A stretch of 7,392 nucleotides of DNA, taken from Hyphomicrobiales bacterium (GTDB taxonomy: Bacteria; Pseudomonadota; Alphaproteobacteria; Rhizobiales; Aestuariivirgaceae). A program made the translations under genes and the position numbers. Numbering within the stretch: position 1 is the first letter of the stretch; every line of letters begins with the position of its first letter. This document shows, one piece after another, positions 1 to 5,783 of this stretch. The notes beneath the pieces are model-generated. The model was given only the letters and a program-made list of their open reading frames with translations. It did no database searches and was not told the origin of the DNA. The DNA lies in assembly GCA_003151375.1 (NCBI GenBank), contig PLXI01000189.1, positions 1 to 7,392 on the forward strand, written 5' to 3'.

Positions 1-156
1 TTCGGCATCGGCATGAACACCGATCATACGCTGGAAGAAGTGGGCCAGCAGTTCAGCGTGACGCGCGAACGCATTCGGCAGATTGAGGCCAAGGCGTTGA
101 GGAAGCTGAAGCATCCGAGCCGGAGCAGGAAACTGCGGAGCTTCTTGGATAATTGA
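1..156 (+). CDS. rpoD: RNA polymerase primary sigma factor RpoD, C-terminal end (5'-truncated)
   Basis: The window opens in frame 1 inside a gene whose last 51 residues are visible before the TGA at 154-156. They are the sigma-70 region 4.2 helix-turn-helix, which reads the -35 element: LEEVGQQFSVTRERIRQIEA at about residues 11-30, followed by KALRKLKHPSRSRKLRSFL. The RERIRQIEAKALRKLKHP signature is diagnostic of primary (group 1) sigma factors, and the ending SRSRKLRSFLDN resembles rhizobial RpoD proteins. A housekeeping role in holoenzyme promoter recognition follows from the family. Most of the protein lies upstream of the window. The gene converges on the tetR gene with a 34-bp gap that shows no convincing terminator. 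Confidence 0.96.
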   Translation, partial: FGIGMNTDHTLEEVGQQFSVTRERIRQIEAKALRKLKHPSRSRKLRSFLDN

Positions 157-190
157 GGTCCTCTCCTGCGAAGCAGCTCACTCAACTGTC

Positions 191-808
191 TCATTTCACC
201 ACGGTCTTGGTGCGGCGGAGCCCACGCAGAACTTGGTCTATCAAACTATCGACGTATTGCTGCGTGATTGGCTTGATCTGCAGCAGTAGGCGATAATATA
301 TCGGTCCAAAAACCGCATCTACCACTAACTCGGCATTGACATCACTGTGGAATTCACCGTTGTGCTTTCCGCGCTCGACTTCAGCGATGGTTGATGCGCG
401 TCGCAGGCCGATGTGCCGCTCGTTGAGCTCATGCAAGACCGATGGGTCGCTTTGCCCCTCAGCGATCAACTCTGCGATAACTTTGCCAAACAATCCGTTG
501 AACTGCTCAATGAGGTGGCGTGCTTTGACCCGCAATGCTTCCTCGGCAGATTTGGCCGCTGATGGTTCAATCTTGCTGACCATGCGCTCATTAAACATTG
601 CAAAGATGAGGGCGGCTTTGGATGGCCACCACTTGTAAAGCGTCGGCTTGCCCACTCCAGCGCGTTTGGCCACAGCTTCCATCGTCAATTCGCGGACGGA
701 TTTTTCCTGAAGCAGGGCATAGACCGCATCCATAATCGCGGAATGGGACTTGGGAGCTTCACTTCGCGGGCGGCCAACTTGTCTCAAATCATGTTTGGCG
801 ATAGGCAT
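191..808 (-). CDS. TetR/AcrR-family transcriptional regulator
   Basis: This 205-residue protein has the normal length for a TetR repressor. The N-terminal DNA-binding domain covers about residues 22-72: a first helix SAIMDAVYALLQE, then the helix-turn-helix LTMEAVAKRAGVGKPTLYKW (41-60) followed by WPSKAAL. A basic VGRPRSEA stretch (11-18) precedes it. The C-terminal ligand and dimer domain includes VVDAVFGPIYYRLLL (162-176), typical of the TetR_C_11-like group. The ATG at 808 is the first start; the Shine-Dalgarno is weak (GGA, 12 nt upstream). It is divergent from the esterase gene across a 120-bp gap with a strong palindrome, so it probably represses both genes and responds to a small molecule related to the esterase substrate. 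Family membership is clear; the ligand and regulated genes are inferred. Confidence 0.93.
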   Translation of the reverse strand: MPIAKHDLRQVGRPRSEAPKSHSAIMDAVYALLQEKSVRELTMEAVAKRAGVGKPTLYKWWPSKAALIFAMFNERMVSKIEPSAAKSAEEALRVKARHLIEQFNGLFGKVIAELIAEGQSDPSVLHELNERHIGLRRASTIAEVERGKHNGEFHSDVNAELVVDAVFGPIYYRLLLQIKPITQQYVDSLIDQVLRGLRRTKTVVK

Positions 809-819
809 TTTTAATATAT

Positions 820-837
820 TTCCAGAACGTAACGAAA
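820..837. promoter_or_regulatory. Possible second, degenerate TetR operator
   Basis: On the minus strand this segment reads TTTCGTTACGTTCTGGAA. It matches the 18-bp palindrome at 867-884 at 12 of 18 positions and shares the ACGTT core. It lies just downstream of the tetR -10, covering the predicted tetR start site, as expected for an autoregulatory site. The internal symmetry is poor, so this is tentative. The two sites are 47 bp apart centre to centre. Confidence 0.35.
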
Positions 838-843
838 ATTATA
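838..843 (-). promoter_or_regulatory. Putative -10 element of the tetR promoter
   Basis: The minus strand reads a perfect TATAAT here, 29 bp upstream of the tetR start codon. No good -35 hexamer lies 16-18 bp further upstream (only AT repeats around 860-867), so promoter strength is uncertain. The expected start site, near 831, falls inside the degenerate second operator-like sequence. That would allow autorepression. The element directly abuts the esterase -35 on the other strand. Confidence 0.55.
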
Positions 844-873
844 TTGACAGACTGACCAAATATATATTACGAC
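844..873 (+). promoter_or_regulatory. Putative esterase promoter (-35 TTGACA, -10 inside the operator)
   Basis: A perfect sigma-70 -35 hexamer, TTGACA, lies at 844-849. The -10 is less clear: TATTAC at 865-870 (15-bp spacer) or TACGAC at 868-873 (18-bp spacer). Either lies within or against the 867-884 palindrome, so a bound repressor would block RNA polymerase. The predicted start site near 876-881 leaves almost no leader before the ATG at 887. This favours the later start codon at 929. Confidence 0.55.
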
Positions 874-884
874 ACGTTTCGTAA
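867..884. promoter_or_regulatory. Candidate TetR operator, 18-bp palindrome
   Basis: TTACGACACGTTTCGTAA is an inverted repeat with arms TTACGA and TCGTAA and an inner AC/GT pair. Only one of the nine base pairs is mismatched (C873 against T878). Size, near-perfect dyad symmetry, and position between a tetR gene and a divergent enzyme gene are those of a TetR-dimer operator. A related sequence at 820-837 matches it at 12 of 18 positions in inverted orientation and may be a weaker second site. Binding is inferred. Confidence 0.7.
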
Positions 885-928
885 ATATGAACATTTGTCT
901 TTCCCATACAACAAGCAGGTGCCCAAAA

Positions 929-1897
929 ATGCAATCCAATACTGATCAGGCTTTTTCAAGAACCGATTCTTGGGCGGTAACGCACCCGGTTTCAGCCTCA
1001 GATAAATCGGCTGTGACCGAAATGCGGAAGATTTCCGAGCCCAGTAAAGGCAAGCTGCGCGGGATCAATGCTCGCGTGCCGTTTGACGCCATCATTGGCA
1101 GAGTAGCTGCACCCGAAGGTGTGTCATTCCGTCAAGACACTGTCGGGGGCGTGTCGGGGTGGTGGTGCGAGCCAAGCAACGCGCGGCTTCATGCAGTAAT
1201 CCTCCATGCCCATGGTGGCTGGTTTAATTGGGGCTCGGCATTGGCCTACCGGCACCTCGTTGGGCATATCGCTAAAAGCGCCAATACTAACGCCTTCGTG
1301 CCGGACTATCATATTGCTCCAGAACATCCCTTCCCTGCCGCTTTGAATGATATTGAAGCCTGCTACAGTGGTCTCGTTGATCGTGGAGGAAAATCCATTG
1401 CCCTCACAGGAGACTCCGTGGGTGGAAATTTGATCTTGTCGGCTCTGGCGCGGATCGTCGCAAAACCAAACGTCAAAAATCAAGTCATCGCGATGGTTGC
1501 CCTTTCTCCGGTCACCGACTTAGCCATGACCGGAAAAAGTTGGCAAAGCCGTGCAAATGCCGATCCCTATTTTGTCCGCGATCAAGCTAAAGAACTTATT
1601 CAATCTTACCTCACAGGGCACACCGCCACAGACCCCGCAGCTTCACCACTCTATGGCAACTTCAAAGGCCTGCCGCCAATTCGTGTACAAGTTGGCGAAG
1701 ATGAAGTGTTGTTTGACGACTCTTGGCGCTATATCGAACGTGCTGTTGCCGTCGGCGTGGATGCAAAAATCGATATCTGGGAAGGAATGCCGCACGGCTT
1801 TCTTATTGGGGTGGGTCGGTTAGACGCGGCATCAGAAGCATTGGACGCGATTGGCAGTTTTCTTTCCAAACAGTTTTCTACTTCCCCACCCGTTTAG
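929..1897 (+). CDS. Alpha/beta-hydrolase, hormone-sensitive-lipase-type esterase (family IV)
   Basis: This gene encodes about 322 residues of an alpha/beta-hydrolase-3 esterase, which hydrolyses carboxyl esters or lactones in the cytoplasm. The HSL oxyanion motif HGGW is at about residues 95-98, within ILHAHGGWFNWGSA. Next comes PDYHIAPEHPFPAAL, a conserved family block. The nucleophile serine is in GDSVGG (about Ser163). The acid is Asp or Glu of GEDEVLFDD (about 257-259), and the base is His in MPHGF (about His289). No signal peptide is evident. The ATG at 929 was chosen because AGG lies 9 nt upstream. An in-frame ATG at 887 would give 336 residues but has no Shine-Dalgarno and sits against the predicted transcription start and operator. 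The gene is divergent from tetR and probably repressed by it. Relatives include acetyl-hydrolase and monoterpene-lactone-hydrolase-like enzymes; the substrate cannot be told from sequence. Confidence 0.92.
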   Translation: MQSNTDQAFSRTDSWAVTHPVSASDKSAVTEMRKISEPSKGKLRGINARVPFDAIIGRVAAPEGVSFRQDTVGGVSGWWCEPSNARLHAVILHAHGGWFNWGSALAYRHLVGHIAKSANTNAFVPDYHIAPEHPFPAALNDIEACYSGLVDRGGKSIALTGDSVGGNLILSALARIVAKPNVKNQVIAMVALSPVTDLAMTGKSWQSRANADPYFVRDQAKELIQSYLTGHTATDPAASPLYGNFKGLPPIRVQVGEDEVLFDDSWRYIERAVAVGVDAKIDIWEGMPHGFLIGVGRLDAASEALDAIGSFLSKQFSTSPPV

Positions 1898-1925
1898 CAT
1901 ATTAAATGTCTCGCATAATTTTCAA

Positions 1926-1939
1926 TTGATCGAGATCAA
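1926..1939 (+). promoter_or_regulatory. FNR/FixK-type box (anaerobox)
   Basis: The sequence TTGAT-CGAG-ATCAA matches the FNR/FixK/Anr consensus TTGAT-N4-ATCAA at all ten defined positions. Its centre (1932.5) is 41.5 bp upstream of a start site predicted 7 nt after the -10-like CATAAT at 1962-1967. This is the class II activator position. The site probably puts the DUF2892 gene, and perhaps the dioxygenase gene behind it, under oxygen- or redox-responsive control. In alphaproteobacteria the regulator could be FnrL, FixK or a DNR-type protein; none is encoded in this window. Confidence 0.8.
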
Positions 1940-1961
1940 AGCGATACAGACTCGATAGGGC

Positions 1962-1967
1962 CATAAT
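1962..1967 (+). promoter_or_regulatory. Putative -10 element of the DUF2892 gene
   Basis: CATAAT matches the sigma-70 consensus TATAAT at five of six positions. There is no convincing -35 hexamer around 1939-1945, as is usual for promoters that depend on an FNR-type activator at -41.5. The predicted start near 1974 gives a leader of about 34 nt carrying a perfect AGGAGG at 1996-2001. Confidence 0.6.
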
Positions 1968-2007
1968 TCTGCAAAGGTAGAACAATTGCTTTTGCAGGAG
2001 GTTGCTT

Positions 2008-2208
2008 ATGTTTAACAATGTCGGTTCTGTTGATCGCGTCGTGCGCGTTTTGATCGGCTTGGCGCTTTTGGCTTTCGCATTTTATTCGGGATATCAATAT
2101 GCGTGGCTTGGCTATATTGGCATAGTGCCAATCTTAACCGCCATATTTAGCAGTTGTCCGCTTTATAGCTTGCTTGGTGTAAGCACTTGCGTGGCGAAAC
2201 GCAGTTGA
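2008..2208 (+). CDS. DUF2892 (YgaP-transmembrane-like) small inner-membrane protein
   Basis: This is a 66-residue protein. After a short cytoplasmic-looking start (NVGSVDRVVRV) come two hydrophobic stretches, about residues 14-31 and 33-48. The C-terminal block CPLYSLLGVSTC (about 50-61) carries two cysteines. The N-terminal NVGxxDRxxR motif and the CPLY...GxxTC block are the hallmarks of DUF2892, also found as the membrane part of the rhodanese YgaP. Here there is no rhodanese domain. AGGAGG at 1996-2001 with a 6-nt spacer fixes the ATG at 2008; an in-frame TTG at 2002 is too close to it. The preceding FNR-type promoter suggests expression at low oxygen. The molecular function is unknown, though DUF2892 proteins often occur near sulfur or redox genes. 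Confidence 0.9.
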   Translation: MFNNVGSVDRVVRVLIGLALLAFAFYSGYQYAWLGYIGIVPILTAIFSSCPLYSLLGVSTCVAKRS

Positions 2209-2233
2209 GTTGAGGTGTTGATCCAACTCAACT
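2203..2233 (+). repeat. 10-bp perfect inverted repeat (hairpin) across the DUF2892 stop codon
   Basis: AGTTGAGTTG (2203-2212) is exactly complementary to CAACTCAACT (2224-2233) around an 11-nt loop. The left arm contains the TGA stop of the DUF2892 gene (2206-2208). There is no T-run after the right arm, so it is not a canonical intrinsic terminator. It could stabilise the short upstream mRNA, act as a partial terminator, or reduce expression of the dioxygenase gene 32 bp downstream. Confidence 0.6.
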
Positions 2234-2265
2234 ATGGTGGCCTTTCCTCGAAGGAACGCTGAGCT

Positions 2266-3063
2266 ATGTCCAAACCTCTCCCCACCTACTTCATCTCGCA
2301 TGGTGGCGGCCCGTGGCCGTGGTTGCCAGATATACGCGTCATGATGGCGGGGTTGGAAAAGTCACTCACCGCCATGCCATCGGAAATTGGCGTGAAGCCC
2401 AAAGCCATCTTGATGGTTTCGGGTCATTGGGAGGCAGATGATTTTGCGGTGATGGCCTCACCCCAGCCGCCAATGGTTTATGACTATGGTGGCTTTCCCG
2501 CCTTCACCTATCAAATCAAATATGCAGCACCGGGTGCGCCGGAATTGGCGGCGCGGGTGGAGACACTTTTAAAAGCTGCCGGCCTGCCCACGCATCTTGA
2601 TCATGCGCGCGGTTTTGATCACGGCGTGTTTGCGCCGATGGAGGTGATGTATCCCGCTGCTGATGTGCCTTTGCTGCAAGTGGCAATTCAACATTTGTAT
2701 GATCCGGCTGCACATATCGCCCTTGGCCGCGCTTTGGCGCCGTTGCGCAGTGAAGGCGTTTTAATTGTGGGCTCTGGACTCAGCTACCATAATTTGCGGC
2801 TGTTTGGCCCAGCAGCGCGTGAACCTTCGGCGGCCTTTGATCAATGGCTCAATAAGGCGGTGATGGCAGATCCGAAAACACGTATTGCAGAATTGCAGAA
2901 TTGGGAACAGGCCCCGGCAGCGCGCATTTCGCATCCGCGAGAAGATCATTTGGTGCCATTGTTTGCTGCCGTAGGTGCTGCTGAGCAGGAAAAGGCCACG
3001 CGGGTTTATCATGAAACCAATGCCTTTGGCGGGGTGACTGCCTCAAGCTATCGGTTTGGTTGA
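2266..3063 (+). CDS. LigB/DODA-type class III extradiol ring-cleavage dioxygenase
   Basis: This 265-residue protein is similar in length to 4,5-DOPA-extradiol-dioxygenase (DODA, E. coli YgiD) family members. They are metal-dependent cytosolic enzymes that cleave catecholic rings with O2. The histidine blocks are all present: SHGGGPWPW (His12), VSGHWEA (His54), GFDHGVFAPM (His119), GSGLSYHN (His175) and HPREDHLVPLF (His228). By family homology His12, His54 and His228 are the metal ligands; His119 and His175 are second-shell or catalytic. The FPAFTYQIKYAAPGAPELA segment (77-95) and the ending ETNAFGGVTASSYRFG are also typical. The start is supported by AAGGA at 2251-2255. It may be co-transcribed with the DUF2892 gene. 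The natural substrate is unknown; many bacterial members have only weak DOPA activity. Confidence 0.93.
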   Translation: MSKPLPTYFISHGGGPWPWLPDIRVMMAGLEKSLTAMPSEIGVKPKAILMVSGHWEADDFAVMASPQPPMVYDYGGFPAFTYQIKYAAPGAPELAARVETLLKAAGLPTHLDHARGFDHGVFAPMEVMYPAADVPLLQVAIQHLYDPAAHIALGRALAPLRSEGVLIVGSGLSYHNLRLFGPAAREPSAAFDQWLNKAVMADPKTRIAELQNWEQAPAARISHPREDHLVPLFAAVGAAEQEKATRVYHETNAFGGVTASSYRFG

Positions 3064-3207
3064 GATTTTTACAACTCGTTACCCTTAACAGTGTTTCAAG
3101 GTTTCAATTGTATGACAGAACACGGAGCAAGGCGCGTATGCCTTTGCGCGGGTGTTATTGATGCGTTGTCTTGGTTTGGAATTCGGGCCCCATTTGGTGG
3201 GTGGCCC

Positions 3208-3633
3208 ATGGTGAAGGTCATAGCACCTCTCGCGCGGAACACGGCTTTGCCGCAGGCCCTTCCACAGGTTCTTTACATTGGGTCTTACGCTGCTGAATTG
3301 CAGCAAGTTTTGAGATTGGTAGATGGTCTTGCCATCGCGGTGGCCACTTCAATTGAGGATGGGCTTATCCAAGTGCGGCTTTGCCGTTTTGATTTCGTGT
3401 TTTTCGACCAACGTGATCCAGCAATGGCCAGTAAGCATATTGCGCCCTTGGTGCAAGGTTTTGGCTATCCCGTTAAATTGGTGGTGGTGAGCCAGCTTGG
3501 CAGTTTGGGGGCTTATCTCAAAGTGCCGGGGCTTGCCGCGGTTTTAGCAGCACCGATGCGGCCGCAACATGTGCTACGGGTTTTGGGTTTAACGGCAACG
3601 TTCTTTAGGCGTTCGGCGGCACTGGCCTCTTGA
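3208..3633 (+). CDS. Hypothetical protein resembling a degenerate response-regulator receiver
   Basis: This reading frame codes for about 141 residues. From residue 18 (QVLYIGSYAAELQQVLR) to about 128 it shows the alternating pattern of a CheY-like receiver. FDFVFFDQRDPAM (61-73) resembles the phosphoacceptor strand DxVxxDxxMP, with Asp67 in the acceptor position. KLVVVSQ (90-96) resembles strand 4 with its Ser/Thr. VLAAPMRPQHVL (112-123) resembles the (F/Y)xxKP(F/M)xxxxL strand 5 region. The acidic pair of strand 1 is replaced by Gly-Ser and the strand 5 lysine by Ala, so normal phosphorylation is doubtful. No output domain follows. The start is uncertain: ATG 3112 (AAGG 10 nt upstream) would add 32 residues with rarer codons; ATG 3208 has GGTGGG 6 nt upstream and fits the domain edge better. 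Function is unrecognised; the receiver assignment is by eye. Confidence 0.6.
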   Translation: MVKVIAPLARNTALPQALPQVLYIGSYAAELQQVLRLVDGLAIAVATSIEDGLIQVRLCRFDFVFFDQRDPAMASKHIAPLVQGFGYPVKLVVVSQLGSLGAYLKVPGLAAVLAAPMRPQHVLRVLGLTATFFRRSAALAS

Positions 3634-3668
3634 ATGCTGGTGCTGCTTGAGGCACACGCAGCCTGAAC

Positions 3669-5651
3669 ATGGCTGAAACATCTTTAATCATCGGCATAGA
3701 CACCGGCGGCACATATACAGATGCTGTGGTCATTGATGCTGTTGGGCACAGGATTTTAGCAAGTGCCAAAGCCATCACCACCAAGGGTGATTTGGCAATT
3801 GGTGTGGGCGATGCGCTACGTATGGCGATTGCTGGCGTTGCACAATTCAATCCTGCCGCAGTCAGCATGGTTTCAGTTTCTACTACGCTGGCAACCAATG
3901 CCATTGTAGAGGGCCATGGCGGAAATGTGGCTTTGGCGCTGATCGGCTTTGATGTAGCCATGGAACAGCGCAGCGGCCTGGCCGAAGCTTTTGGCGCTAT
4001 GCCTATCCAGCGTTTTGCGGGCGGGCATGATCACGCGGGCCGCGAAGTTGCCGCGTTAGACGAGACCTATTTGCGGCGTTGGGCGGCAGAAGTTGCGCAA
4101 GAAGTAACCGGTTTTGCAGTCGTTTCATGTTTTGCGACACGCAATGGCGCACATGAATTGCGGGCCGCGGATATCATCGCTGCTGAAACGCGAAGGCCCG
4201 TAACTTTGTCACATCAATTAGCTGATGCGCTGGATGCGCAACGTCGCGCACAGACCGCTGTGCTGAATGCGCGTTTGGTATGGCGGATAAGCGGGTTGGT
4301 TGAAGCGGTGCGCAGCGTGATGGCTGAACTCAAGATTAGCTGTTCATTGATGCTGATGAAGGGCGACGGCAGTCTGGCTTCAGCTGATGCTGTCGCGCAA
4401 CGACCGATTGAAACGGTGCTTTCTGGGCCTGCCGCCAGTCTGGTTGGAGCGCAGTGGCTTTCAGGCCTTGATGATTTCATCATGGCCGACATGGGCGGCA
4501 CCACCACGGACGTGGGTCTCTTAATGGCGGGAATGCCTCGCATTGCCAGCGAGGGGGCCGAAGTGGGTGCATGGCGCACCATGGTGAAGGCGATTGATCT
4601 TAAAACCATCGGCCTTGGCGGCGATAGCGAAGTGCATCTCGAAACGGGGAAGGGTGTACGCCTCGGTCCGCAGCGCGTTGTGCCGATCTCGCTTTTAGCG
4701 CGGCGTCAGCCGGAAGTAATAGCACTGTTGCAGGCTGATCTGGCAACCAAATCTGGCGGCTCATTGCTGGGCAAGTTTGTGGTTTTGCCGTTTGGATCGC
4801 GCAGCAGTCCAAAGCCCGTTGGCCTTCCGGTCAAAGAGGCCGAAGTTTTGGCGCGGCTGTCTGAAATCCCTATGCCTTTGAGATTTGTGGCAACAGGATC
4901 GGCGGGCTTGCGGGCGGTTGCCTCATTGCGCAAAAAAGGGCTTATTCAGCTGTGCGCATTTAGCCCGTCTGATGCCGCGCATGTGTTAAAGTTACAAAAT
5001 AACTGGAGAATCGAAGCTTCTGTTTTAGCAGCACAAATCGCGTTTAGATTTAATAAGATGAAGCTGCCAGATGAGGCGCAATTATTGGGCTTTTGCCAAA
5101 GTGTCTGGGACGTTGCGGTGCAAGGTAGCACGCGGATTATTTTGGATTCGGCCTTTGGCGAAAATCTCGATGGCCCGTTAGTGGACGCAGTGGCGCGCGG
5201 ACAAGTCCAAGTAGGGCAGGTGAAAGTTCAACTTACACCCATTATTCCCATTGTGGCGGTGGGCGGACCGGTTAAGGTTTATTACGGCGAAGTTGCCAGG
5301 CGATTGGGCTGTGATGTGGTGTTTGCGCCGCATCATGATGTGGCCAATGCGGTGGGCGCTGCCTGTGCTTTGGTGGCCTGCACAGTAAGCTTGCGTATTG
5401 ACGGAGATGGCAACGGTGGCTTTCTGCTGACCGGCCATGGCACGCCTGAGACATTTGGATCCGCGGCGGATGCAATTGCCGCGGCAGAGAAGCGGGCTTC
5501 CACGTTGGCTTTGGCCATGGCTGAGGCACAGGGTGGTAAATCGCCCAAGTTGCACCATCGCTGGATCAAGCATCACATGCCGGGTTTTTCAGATGATGCG
5601 GGGCTATTAACAGCTGAGCTTCACACCCACGCCAGGGGCCGCCCAGTTTAA
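3669..5651 (+). CDS. Hydantoinase/oxoprolinase family protein (HyuA-like, ASKHA ATPase)
   Basis: This 660-residue protein has the HyuA/oxoprolinase architecture. These enzymes use ATP to open hydantoin, oxoproline or related rings, or serve as subunits of acetone-carboxylase-like enzymes. The N-terminal hydantoinase_A_N part begins with the phosphate-binding loop IIGIDTGGTYTDAVV (7-21). VSTTLATNAIVEG (70-82) and GGHDHAGREVAALDE (118-132) follow. The hydantoinase_A core shows MKGDGSLASADAV (230-242), LSGPAASLVGA (251-261), the second phosphate motif DMGGTTTDVG (274-283) and GLGGDS (315-320). Near the C-terminus, VAVGGPVKVYYGEVARRLG and HHDVANAVGAACALVA complete the actin-like fold. No HyuB partner is visible downstream. 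There is no strong Shine-Dalgarno; a 10-codon ORF (3634-3666) ending 2 nt before the ATG may couple translation. The substrate is unknown. Confidence 0.92.
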   Translation: MAETSLIIGIDTGGTYTDAVVIDAVGHRILASAKAITTKGDLAIGVGDALRMAIAGVAQFNPAAVSMVSVSTTLATNAIVEGHGGNVALALIGFDVAMEQRSGLAEAFGAMPIQRFAGGHDHAGREVAALDETYLRRWAAEVAQEVTGFAVVSCFATRNGAHELRAADIIAAETRRPVTLSHQLADALDAQRRAQTAVLNARLVWRISGLVEAVRSVMAELKISCSLMLMKGDGSLASADAVAQRPIETVLSGPAASLVGAQWLSGLDDFIMADMGGTTTDVGLLMAGMPRIASEGAEVGAWRTMVKAIDLKTIGLGGDSEVHLETGKGVRLGPQRVVPISLLARRQPEVIALLQADLATKSGGSLLGKFVVLPFGSRSSPKPVGLPVKEAEVLARLSEIPMPLRFVATGSAGLRAVASLRKKGLIQLCAFSPSDAAHVLKLQNNWRIEASVLAAQIAFRFNKMKLPDEAQLLGFCQSVWDVAVQGSTRIILDSAFGENLDGPLVDAVARGQVQVGQVKVQLTPIIPIVAVGGPVKVYYGEVARRLGCDVVFAPHHDVANAVGAACALVACTVSLRIDGDGNGGFLLTGHGTPETFGSAADAIAAAEKRASTLALAMAEAQGGKSPKLHHRWIKHHMPGFSDDAGLLTAELHTHARGRPV

Positions 5652-5783
5652 ACACTCGTTTGCCTGTTAACGCTGTGGGTGAACTGTGCGCTGAATTCTT
5701 GAATTCGATCCGTTCTGTCAATGCCTCGTTAACTCATGGGGAATAATGATGATTTACACGGGTTTAATTTCAAGGGGATGCAG
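5652..5783. other. Intergenic gap ahead of the sensor kinase
   Basis: This 132-bp gap shows no clear terminator for the upstream gene. It contains a close direct repeat of GAATTC (5693-5698 and 5701-5706), two GTTAAC sequences, and a weak -10-like AATAAT at 5742-5747 without a recognisable -35. The kinase gene therefore probably has its own promoter somewhere here, but I cannot place it firmly. AAGGGG at 5772-5777 is the ribosome-binding site for the next gene. Confidence 0.4.

Noticed and set aside
157..190. Possible bidirectional terminator between rpoD and tetR
   Set aside because: Only a 4-bp CTGC-GAA-GCAG stem and short GAGG/CCTC repeats are present, with no T-run; too weak to call.
336..638. 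100-residue plus-strand ORF opposite the tetR gene
   Set aside because: It is the antisense shadow of a clear TetR gene and its translation shows no recognisable domain.
2002..2208. TTG start two codons upstream of the DUF2892 ATG
   Set aside because: The TTG directly follows the AGGAGG with no spacer, whereas the ATG at 2008 has the ideal 6-nt spacing.
3185..3207. G/C-rich hairpin (GGGCCCC ... GGTGGCCC-like) before ATG 3208
   Set aside because: The stem has a bulge, there is no T-run, and it may simply reflect local composition; not a terminator or a known riboswitch.
4214..4609. 131-residue minus-strand ORF inside the hydantoinase gene
   Set aside because: It is antisense to the conserved GDGS, SGPAAS and DMGGTTTDVG motifs; its translation is low-complexity and unlike a real protein.
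5693..5706. GAATTC-TT-GAATTC tandem
   Set aside because: This is a short direct repeat of a 6-bp palindrome, easily arising by chance; no link to a regulator is visible.
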